Assembly: GCA_014526335.1 (NCBI GenBank)
Contig: JACTAT010000009.1
Coordinates: forward strand, 1,307,961 to 1,371,960
DNA: 64,000 bases
From: Chrysaora quinquecirrha
Lineage: Eukaryota > Cnidaria > Scyphozoa > Semaeostomeae > Pelagiidae
Direction of reading: 5' to 3'
Shown here: piece by piece, positions 33,601 through 45,600 of the stretch
Layout: every line of letters starts with the position of its first letter
Position numbering within the stretch: position 1 is the stretch's first letter
The notes under the pieces: model-generated
Databases searched by the model: none
What the model was told of the DNA's origin: nothing
What the model saw: the letters and a program-made list of their open reading frames with translations, nothing else
Made by a program: the position numbers and the translations under genes

Positions 33601-36600
33601 CTTCTGAAATTACATTTTCACCACCGCTGCATCCATCATCTGCTGCTCACTCTTTGAAAGAATACGTTGCTGACTGGTTGCAATGGTATTTATCGAGAGC
33701 ATCATACGTGGCATCGATATCAAGTGATGAGGTACGTAATTCAGATTCTGTATATGCAATGCCTCGTCAAATACATTACAGTAAAATCTGCATAAAAATA
33801 CTTGTGATTTCGGTAACAATCTGACATGGTTCTGTAGCAGGAAAATGTTCTTAAATTTGTTCTTATATTTTGTACTGTGGATATAGTCAGTCAGAATACA
33901 CATTGCAAATAATTATTCAAACTGAAATGAAATTTTCCTACCTCAGAATTCTAATTCCTGAATCGACAATAATGATTAAATTTGGTGTGGTGCTTCACTT
34001 AATTTCCTTTTTGTTGTAAGAGCCAGCCAGATCTTTTGCAATGAAATTTCCCATTACCCTTCTTTTTTTCAAGAATTTCAAGGAAATGGTCTCTGAGGAT
34101 CCAGAGGTGCTTGAAATCGTCAAGAAAATAAATCAAATTGTTGAAGAAAGAATACTAGAATGCGAGGTATTGTAAATCTAAACGTTAGAATGTTTATTTT
34201 TTATACTGCTCGTACTTATCTCTTTGCAACTTAAACTCTATGTGAGCCACATTTTCTAACATTTTCTTTTATATGGAGCCATGGCAATAACTTTTAAGAT
34301 GGCAGTAGATTTTTCGGCTAATGATTCGGAGATCGAGGTTGTCGGTAGTTTCTCATGCCAAGCTTGAAGCTTGCTTATTAAGCATGCAGTAAAGTCTCAC
34401 CTTTTAGAAACTACTATATAAAAATCCTATATCCTGAAATTTTCAAGAACTTTAGGCAAACAATAGCGTAATTTAAGGAGAGAGACACAACAGGTTGAGA
34501 AAGAAGAGATTCTTTGAGATGAGATATCACTGTAGTATGAGTTGAAAAGTTTACTGAACTTCATGCCACGAATCTACAACTTTTGGCCTGATGGAAAACA
34601 CGAAATGCCTAGATGTGGAAGACTAGACTTATTACACGAGTCCTAGTTATTGATATTGAGTCTATACTGGACACTCAAACCAGCAAACAGCTCAAACTAG
34701 CAAACAGCCCAGCTGTATGGTTGTTGTTCTTGTTGCTGCTGTTTGCAAAGAGTGAGACTCATGTAATAAGTTTAGTGGAAGACCTGAGTTATGAAATATC
34801 AATTAGTTGATCAGTTAAATAAGAATTCATTTCAGCCGTCCTTGCTTTGCTGTCTTTTAAGCTGAGTTTTGAGTGATCTAAATATACTAGTCTACCGTCT
34901 ATAACAGTGTTTTCAACGATTAATAACTTATTTTTCTACACTCTTCTTTGTTATTGGTATCAGCATGCTGATTTGTAAATGGCAGCAACTTGGTCATAAT
35001 TTTTTTATCTCTTCATTCAGAAATATCTGGACACTTTTAAAGAGTTTGCTTTCCTTTGGCTGCAAGACGTAAGACTGACATTCGACGAGTTTCTCAAGGG
35101 TAACATCAGTTCACGAGCAAGAGAGGCGTCAAGACTGGAAGAAGTGAAATCTTCTCTTTCAAATGGTTCTAAGAAGGAAAAAGATACACAGAGAAGGTAA
35201 GAAGAATTTAGCCTATTTATGAATGTTAACGTTGCAACTCTGAAAGTTGACTTTGAGTAAAGTTGCTTTTTGAGCTAGGTGTAATCAAGTTCTGGTATGT
35301 GGCAATTTTCTAACATTTTTTTTAATGATTACCATAGAGTATCACGCACAACCTTGTTTTTCATGTTTTCATATAAGGATTGATGTACGAACTAGGGTGA
35401 CAATTTTTAAATTACTAATAATATTCGTTGTTTTCATTTCAGTTCAAGTCGAGCCTCTTCTGCAATCACTACTTTGAACAGCATAGCCATGGGAACCTTT
35501 GCCTTGACTGAAAGAACCATGATGGCTGTCAAACGACTGAAATTGTCAAAAGATGATAACGCTCCAAGCCTGGATGATTTTGACAGAGAAATCGATGTTT
35601 ATAGGGTTAGTATCAGTTGATATATCTCAGATATACACTCATATAATTTCGACTGCCTTTTTCCAAAAAGTTGTTCGAAAAAACTTATTACACGAGTCTC
35701 AGTTATAACAGCCTTCAGGCTTAGTTGGTTTTGTTGTCAGAACGCTACTTCTTGTTTGAACAGCAAATCAAATTTCATATTAAGCGAACGTTTCACGTAG
35801 AAATGGCTAACGTATATCAATCTACTCTAGATTGTTGTTTTTTTCCTTTAACTATGAAGCCCTATGGCTCATTCAAACGTGATTTTTTAGAATTCTCGAG
35901 ATGAGATACATGCTGCCATAGAATCAGTTCAAGCTGGATGGATCAAGGTTAACATGCAGCCAATTAAAAAGACCATCGAGACATATGCAAGCAAATGGGT
36001 GTTTACGTTTACAAAGTACCTTTCTGATCAGGTACATTTTCACTTAATAATCATCTTCTTTCATAAACATGCCTCGAGCACCTGTTTACTGTCCATTATT
36101 CTTTATAAAAGCCTAACTGTCATTCATTGCTGAGTATTTAAAATAACAAGCTACTTACAACTCTGTGTATGTTTTCCTATTTCCGGAATGCAAGACTTTT
36201 AGCCGAACAAGTCCCCTTCACACCTGACTTTGTTAAACAGGTTTCCTCACGAAGACCTTGGCAGCCTTGACTGACTTTGGCCCCTGACAGCCCTTTAATT
36301 TTGTATGTGCTTTTGATAGGAAGAATGAAGAGGCACCTTTTGCTTGCTGCTGCAAAACTTAGTTCCGCCAAAACGTTAGTTTATTCACCAGTTTGCAAAT
36401 AATTGCTCCTTTTTGGGACGGGCGACCTTTGATTTGATTTTATATGCCAAAGCTCTACCAACCAAGCTCTCTGCTCAATAGCCTTCCATGAAAGCTATAG
36501 TTTCATCAATCATTCACATTCTGCGTCTCCATCCGCAAATACAAGGAGACCGTCAAACCCAGACAACACAAAATATACGTTATACGGTCGAGCAAGAGAT

Positions 36601-39600
36601 ATAACTTCACTGAATAGAGTTGCTGCCACGCTGTCTGAGCTGTAGCCAACTAACCCAAGATAAGGCATATCTACTAAAGTTCTATTTCAGTCTTACCACT
36701 CAAACAATAAATTTCCGTATATTGTTATATGAGAGTCTGAATAACTGTTCTCTTTGCACAAGGTTTCAAGTGCATTGAATGATCTGGATGCCTTTCTGAA
36801 GAGAATAGAGCCAGGTGTCGAGGCAATCACAGGGGAAGAAAGAGATATCATTTCATTCATGAGACTAATGAGAATTTTCAATGAGGTTTGCCAATCTATA
36901 CTTTGTTAAACAAAAATACATAAACTAACGCTTCTATACTGCGCTACTACACTTAACTTCCATATGCTAGACTACGCAATGCAGTAAAACCCGCACATAA
37001 GATTCTGAACGCAGCCTGATTGGGTTCTTATGTAGTAAGGTGTATACCATAATCATGGTGTAGGTTCTTAGTAAAGGCACTTAAGCAATTGCCAAGAATA
37101 ACAATGCATGGTGTAAAATCTAGCAGCTTCCACAGCTCCTGCTAATCACTGTTCTGAATGCAGTGTTTTGGAGTCCATGTAAGGGGTTTAGCTGTCGTCA
37201 AAATCGTGAATGGGATGGGTTGGAACTCTGTATTAAAGAGCCGCTGTGGTCTTTGGATATCAGGCGAAATGGTTCTTATATATTGAGCAGGAAGCGTTTA
37301 ATTTCATGTTGTAAGTTCTTTATATAGGGAGGTTCTTATTTGTGAGCTTTCACTGCATACTTTTCATTAGCTCGCTATTATTTTGCAAGTCAAAATATCG
37401 CATTTGAACATTTAAATACCGTAAATCTATGCCACTTATTCATATCTGATGTATTTCAAAATATTTAATTAATAATGTACTTAATATGTACTTAATATGT
37501 ACTTAATAATGTTCTTTTTACAGGTAACTGCTCAACAATCTGAGCTGGACACGAAATTCGCCACCATGAAGAAAACTATCTCTGTGCTCGAGAAATATGA
37601 ACAAAAGTTACCAGAAACGACACAGAAATTTTATTCCGCAGCTCCTATTAGGTAATCTTCAATAATATGATACTTTTAGTATAGCATTAGTATAACATCC
37701 CCGCAGTATGTGATTAGGGTTCTTGGTAGGCACAAAACCTGTGCTGACTTGCAGCCTAGTTTTTTCTAGAGCTGCTAGAGCACCTCAGGCTGTACTAAAC
37801 GTAATTGTTTTTTTGTTGCTTTCTAAGATGGAACAATCTGAAAATGAAAGTCAGCCAAGCTAAACAGAGACTTGGTCCCAGAATCCAAGCAGAGGCTGAC
37901 AATGTTTCAAAGGTAACGAATGTAACTTGGGTAACTCTATCCTAATCTATCCTAATGTTTGCCATCCATGAAAGCTCATATCGTTGTATTGCTAGCTTGA
38001 TATATCTATCTATTGCACGTTTGTATTTCCCAAACATATTTTCAACTCTATTGAGCCTCTGATAATGCCGTTCTGTCTTTCCCCATAGACACTGTTTGAT
38101 TTCGGCGAACGCTGCAAGGAACTGGACTACGAATTCCGATCAAGTGAAGCCTTCAGTCGATCTTGCTTAATTTACACTGCACACAGCATCATGGACTCTG
38201 TTGAAAAGAGGCTGAATGTAATTGAAAGTGAGGCCCAGGTATGCGATTCAGTTATTTCTGATAAAATGTTTGAAGCCAAATATGATGGAAATATGATTAT
38301 TTGTAATGAGAAAAGCCCCTTCAGTTGAATTATAGCCTCCAAATGTACATTGTTGCTCTACATCGCTATACTCAGACTTTTAAGCAATGTTTGTCAAACA
38401 TTTGATACTGGGCCCAAGCTAAACGATCAAACATTGTTTACCAAACATTGGAGAATCGCTTTACAAGCGATGTTTGTCCGTTTGACCACGTCACAAACAT
38501 TACTTGAACTTGAAAATTCGACATCAATATTTTTTACAAAGAATGCTTTGCGATGTGATCACACGGTCAAACATTGTGTTTGAGATGCAAATCTCAAATG
38601 CTTGACAGACAGTGTTTGATCTTTTGGCCATGGCCTTAAGCTTCTGATCCTGAGCAAGAATCAGTTTATACTCAGTGTTTTCATTATGTTTTTTCTAGGA
38701 TCTAGTTGAATTGCAAGAACTGTTGGAGAAAGAAGTAGCTGACTTTTCTATACTTCCAAGGCAAGTTGCTAACAATATAAAGTTGCCTAAATTGACGCCT
38801 TTCTGATTAAGGGCGATCAGTTGGTCGGGCTACAATCTCGCAGAAAGCTTTATTTCATAAATTGTAACTTTTTTTGGTGGGGAAGGGAGTCGATATACAA
38901 GGAGATGAATTTTGTAAATATATCTCTCAATAAGTTTGACCGCTAATCGGATTTATAATTTAAAAGAAAACAATATTTTTTCCTTATAGTTTACGTTCAG
39001 ATCTCGGAATCTTGAGAAATGTCTGGGAAACAGTAAAGTAAGTAATTGAACTTCTCAAATATTTATTTCTTTTGGTAGAGTGACGAAGATACTCAGCCTT
39101 TGGTAAAACCAGAGAAAGTGTCTGTCAAACAGCTGAGATTTGCCTAAAAATCCCCAATTTTCTCAACTATGAAAGACTCGTGAATAGTTTCTGAGTGGTG
39201 CAAAATTTGAAAATTGGGAGAAACAGCGGAAAAATCTCTGGGCATAATTAAAAGCTTTTTCTTTTAATCTCAGAGTATAAAAGTCAGAAGCAGTCTGAAA
39301 TCATTGACTAAAGCAGAATTTATAGCCACATGCAGATCGAAATGCACCAATCAGAAAGTGAAACCGAATTGGCATTGTATTGTAAACGCCAATCAGCTTG
39401 TGGGATACAGCGGAAGACCAATAGAATTAAATGAAGAGCCCAGACAAAAAGAAATCGTTTTCTCTCTTTTTTCTCCTAAATCATATCAACGCTTATAACG
39501 ACGATTAATGTCTTCTTGTTTACTTGTTTCAAAGGCTTATTCAAGAACAGCAAAGTGATTGGAAAAGGCATAGATGGCAGAAAATTAAACCGAAATTGCT

Positions 39601-42600
39601 GCGGAAACTACTTATTCAGCAAGAAGACTTAGTGAAGCAATTACCAGAAAAAGCGTTTGGCTGGGATGTTACCATTGGCATCACAATGACTATTGAAGAC
39701 ATGATGGTAAGTGTAATGATTAAACTGCTCCTATTGCCACAACCATTGCTCTTTTAATTATCAGTAGTTGCACTGTTTCCCTCTAAAGACTGCTCTTAAT
39801 ACTTTTTCTGCTACTTGCACTAGTACTGGTACCAATGCTGCTCCTCCTACTACTACTACCGATGCTCTTTTCAATGCCACTAGTGGCATTATAAATACCA
39901 GTGCTTCTGCCAAGCCAATAATACCACTGGTGGCACTGTTACTAATTACAATCAATGTACTTCTACTGGCACTAAGCTTCTCATATCTCCACATGCCGTT
40001 CTTAATTCTTCTACTGATACTTGCACCAGTACTTCAACCACTTTTTTTACCACTAGTGGTACTGTTACTATCAGTCAATTTTTTGGCACTATACGTTCCC
40101 TACAACTAATACTTCTACGTTTACTGCTACTGACTACTCTTGCTTCTTCCACTGCTACCCGAATTAGTACTACTATCACTGGTAGCTCTACCCCTACAAC
40201 ATCTTATCATTCTGTCACCATGCTGTTACAAATACCGCCCGTTCTGCATCCACTGCTGCAAGTTGTAGTCTTTCTACTACCTCTGCTGCTCCTATTGCTT
40301 CTACAATTGCTGCTTCTACTCTTCCTAACCCTACAACCCCTACTGCTTCCGATGCTATTCTTACCTCTGAGACCTCTACTCATTTCTCCGTTCAGCCATT
40401 CCAACCAGTACTTGTAACACTAGTATGCCTACTAATACCGATGCTGGTCCTGCCGTAACTGCTGCTGGATGTGTTGCTGCAGCCGCTGCTTTGAATACAA
40501 CCATTGGAAGTCTTACTACTGCTTCTTTTTCTTTGCAGTCTTGCATTCCAATCATGGAAGACCTTAGCAAAGCAGCAATGAGAACCCGTCACTGGAAGCA
40601 GCTTGTCCGTGCAACAGGAGGTGCTGTGAACATCAGTAGTGGAGGACTCACAAAGATGACTTTGGGTCAGTTTCTTGAACTCGGTTTGCAAAATCACGCA
40701 GAAGAGGTTAGAGGAGTCATTCAGAGGTCATCTAAAGATGTCGGAATTGAGAAAACATTGAAAACATATGAAGAAGTTTGGCTGAGTAAAACGTTTGAGT
40801 TGATCAAGCATACTCGATTGTCCAACATGACAATGTGCTCTGTGGCAACACTAGACGTAAGTACATTGTTCTATACATTCTTTTATTTTCGCTAAAATGT
40901 TGTATTAAAATAACACGCGTTTTTTTTATAAAGAACCACTTTACAAGGAACCTTCATGTAGAAAGCGCGAAAAATTAAAGAACTTTTGTACTCGAAAATC
41001 ACTGAGGGACTTTTCAATGTTGAATGTTTTTTTTCACTACAAATAATTAAGAATTAGAAAACCGGTTCCAATCATTTGCAGTCCAAAATCACATAAATTG
41101 TACGTTACGCATGTATCAAATTTTTCCTCGACTAGTCCCGAGCCTTGCTTACAAGCAAGTTTCTGTGTATAATGGTCATGACACTGAATGTGCAGTTCAA
41201 TTAAGGAACTATTAAGGAACTACAATTGACTCAAAAGTGGTCAAGAAATAAGGAACTTTAAGAACTAGGCCTTGAGCTAGGTTCTTTATAAAAAGGCGTG
41301 TATCTGATTTGATATTTTCATTCAGACCACTTGACTAGTTTTTTATGCATGGTCTAAATAGCTCGTCTAGAGTAGGCTATAGTGCTTTACTGATCAGGTA
41401 GTATACAGCTATAAAATTTCCATTTTATCCACAGACCCCAGCAAGCGAGTTTGGCAATGATTCTGAACATGGTCCTGCAGCTGCAAGACAGTCAGGGAGT
41501 CGAGTTTCATTAGCAAGTATGGGATTAAGAACTGAATCAAGACTTCGTCTTACGTCTTTGTCAAACACGTCTGTGCAACAGTCTTCATTGATGAGCATTG
41601 CTGTAAGTTGATATTCAGAAATTTTATTTCAAATTTGATTTTTTGGGTTTGATTTCAAATTTTGCCATGAATATAAAGACATTTGTACACCTGCGAGGAG
41701 AATCAATTCATTGCATATTGAAAGACCCTGGAAGACTATTCTAGATGAAGTTCAGGGGCACAAATTTGTGAAAATATTCAACATCATCCGGAAAATATCA
41801 GAATAACAAAGTAAAGCGGAAACATGTTGGAAGATACTTAAAATGCTTTTTTCATTCTGACACTCATCAGAGCAAAACGTTAGAAACAGACCAAACAATT
41901 GAATTAACTAAGACGGAATTTATAGCCAGATGCAGATCGAAATGCACCAATCAGAAAAGTGAAGCTGACTACTGTTAATTGTATTTTGAACCCAAATAAT
42001 CTCTGGGAACACAGTGGGAAGACCTACAGAATTAATAAGTTAGAAACGAACTCTTTTTACTCTACACAGAACCATCCTTTACCAAACTATAGCAGACTAA
42101 ATTTTTCCCGTGTTTTACCACGATGTGTTATTCCACCAAGAGTTTATCGTCCCATCTTATTCAAGATTGTTTTCATTCATTATTATGTTATTCAGCAAAT
42201 GTTTATAAAAAGCAGTTCAGAAGCTGTTATTTGAATCTTCTTCTATTCGAAGGAAATGGGCGATATTTATCTGCTAAAGAATATTGAACCTATTCTGGAA
42301 GAGCTGGAGCTACATCAGGTTTGATACGATGCTTTTAACTCATCATACGGCCCAAGAAAAGGATAGCGTATCTAGCTTGGACCGCTTAAAATAAAGAATA
42401 ATAGGAGAAAAATAGATAAAATCTAGAAAGTATATGTAAAGAATTACAAGAATCTGAGATATAACAAAAGCGAACCTTTATTCTTTAAAGAATCTCAAAA
42501 TTTGCATGCGGGTCAGAGTATTTATAGAGTAAGTTTGTAGAGTTTGTGAATTGATGTCTATACCAACGACGGATGTTGAATGCTGATCAATGAACGGCAG

Positions 42601-45600
42601 CTATTACTAGACCATTCCATCACTACTTCAAGTGATATCCTCAGTTAGCGACAAACAAGGCAAAGTGAGCATGATTCACTATATAGGATAAGGCATATCA
42701 CCAATCCTGTATAGACTTAATTGTAATAGAAGCGATTGAGATACAGCTGTATTACTTAAACAGGACAAGGATGTTTAATTTTAGGCACGTTGCATAACCT
42801 GTCCCAACAGATATTGTTATCGGCATCGTTCGTAGCAGAAGGATCTTTAACTGCTGCTTGGGTTTTACGTGCGCGCAGAGAACACACGGAGTCAGACGAC
42901 ATTTGAGAGACGATTCTCTATCATGTCCGATCAACTGACTTTACTTTAACTTCATACTGACTTCGTACTGACTTTTACTGACTGACTACTTATTTACAGA
43001 GTTTCTAAGTTATAGTATTTACAAGTCACATGATCTATTGCGCAGTTAGAAATTATACATGCAACTATGTTCTAGCAGAAAGTTCTAATTATAATGACGT
43101 GCAAGTACTTACGTAAATAGATAGAAGGCATAGAAAGATCATAACGTGCAAGAAGACATACGTTACATTTACATGAAGTAGCTGTTCCTACTACAATATT
43201 GGGGGGACTAACTACAAAGTATTGGCAAAGTACTAACCGAATGTCTTTGTTTCAGCTTTCCCTGCAGTCAATGTTTGGTGGAAGTGCTGCTAGTTCATTC
43301 ACGGATGACATTGTTAAATGGCAGAAGACACTACAAAATCTCGAAGCTGTTCTAGTGTTATGGTGGGAAGTTCAACGAAAATGGGTGAAACTGGATGATG
43401 TAAGTCGTTTTGACACTTTTGAACTCTAAAGTTAACTGATCAAAGCTTTAAAATCGATGAAAACGTCTTGTGTTCAAATCTAATTTGGATCAGCGTCCTC
43501 AAGCAACCGGTGTAATCGTTCTAGAACATCGGTCCTGGGGCAAGGGTAAGATGAAAGTGAAATTGGGTATCAGGCACCATTCGCCAGGACCTCAGGAGAA
43601 GTTAGACTAACGAGACATTGACCCTTGCTCTGAAGCACCAAATGGGAGTTTGCAGCCCAACTCAACTGAGTGCCTGATGTCATATTCCCTATTGATGGAT
43701 TAGACCACGACACAAGAGCTCCTTTGAAGGGACACAGGCTGAAGATGCACATTAACTTTCTATTGCTCCATTGAATTCCGACTTGTTGCTTTTGACTTTT
43801 ACTTCATTATATCTTGTTAATCAACCATTTTTTTGGATCAAAAAGGGGACAGGTGTTGTATGACCCGTTGTCCCCTTTCTGAGCTTGGTTGGTTGCCTCC
43901 CTGCTCAGCTGTCCCCCAGAATTAAAAAATGTATTCAAGTGACACTGAATTATTGATATAATTGATAAAAATCATTTCTTCTTTTAAACAGATATATAGT
44001 GGAACTGACTGCAGAGTTGGTCTTCCGAAAGAGACAAATCTCTTCGCAACATCAAGCTACGATTTTAGAGACATTCTCAAGGCTACGGAGAAAAACCCAA
44101 ATGTTTTACAGATATGCTCCAAAGAAAGTATGTAGCAATTTCATTTGCAGTAAGACCTTTCGTTCATATTTGTGCTTTATGCTTCATTAGAAAAGCAGCC
44201 TTTCATGCTAATTAGAAAATTTTGTTGCCAAGCAAAGTGACACTAAGATGGATTGGTTGGCCTGCGTGCAGACTTTACTGTCCATTGCGAAGGAGTGCCT
44301 ATGAGGAACTTGTAAGTTACAAGTTTAGGCCAACCAGGTCAGGGCTTGGTTGGCCTTAATACGTTTAAGTACTGTATGTCGTTGCATACGATAAATGAAA
44401 ATAAGAAGCATCTCTCTCGTTTGTTTATGTGATAACATAATGTCTCAACTATTCTTATTTGTTAAATTTCAGATATATATACTAGATTCGAGAAAATGAA
44501 CTCAAATTTTGAGATTTGTCTCAGAGCTCTTGTTAACCATCTCGATAGAAGAAAGCAAAAGTTTCCTCGTTTGTATCTGGTATCAACTGAAGATGTTCTT
44601 GATATTGTTTGCAAAGGTAAGAGGGCCCCGCCTGACTAGTCTTGTATGCTAATGCAATCTTGTTGTTTATGTGACTTAATTAACGGAAAGAGCTAATAAT
44701 GTTCTATGTAGCTTGCAAGCTTGCAGTTTTTTTATTATTCTTCTGGATTGTGTTAGTCGTGAATGATTGTACTGATTAATCTTGGGATTAATTTGATTCT
44801 ATTACTACTGATCATAGTAGGCTTCATTTCATCGATAATACGGGTCATAGTTATCTTCTACAAGGCTTGGTACCCGTGGACGCCGATTTGAAATTTCTGA
44901 ATGGGAGACTCTTTTCCTAAAAACAATTCGGGGAAATACAGTGAACAGAAACTTAGACAAACTCCACATTTGAGCAGAAAGCATTTTTGCAAATTTAGCA
45001 AGGTGTTGGGATGGTGGAGGGGCTGAATCCAAGTAACAAATGTTTTCCCTACACAGCCAACGTTGACAATAATTTGGCTTTTTATTGTATTCTGGTTTAT
45101 TTGGCCTAATTTGAGGTACCTTTATACACAGATTTGCATGCACATCGATTACCATGTCATACATCTATATTGTTATTTAGGCTACGATCCTGGACAAGTG
45201 AACCCACATCTATCCAAGATCCTGCATAATGCTTGTCTAATGGATTACGATATGCAAGAAAGTGACGAGAGGCATTTCTATCGCATCACTGGAGTTAGAA
45301 GCTTGCATGGAGAAGTTTTGAAGTTCGTCAAAGTAAGTGTTGGATTTTGAGTTTGATTTCTTTGGATTTCATCTTTATGCTGTATGAAAAATTATGTAGT
45401 TCCTGTAGCTAAAGACCAAGAGTTAAAGAAAGAGTTAAAGACCAAGAAACCCGTTTTTAAAACAGACTGTTTAGCACCTTCACATAAATGCGAGACCCTG
45501 ATTTTCCGATAAATGGACAGTATGTTACTTCATTTTCAACCAAACATGTATCTTAAGATAGAGGGGTGCGTTAGCATAGCTGGACCCATCCACACCTTTC

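Noticed and set aside
39768..40109. Open frame with Thr-rich segment followed by membrane-like Leu runs
   Set aside because: Produced by the degenerate ACT/GCT triplet tract in intron 29; hydrophobic runs follow from CTA/CTT triplets.
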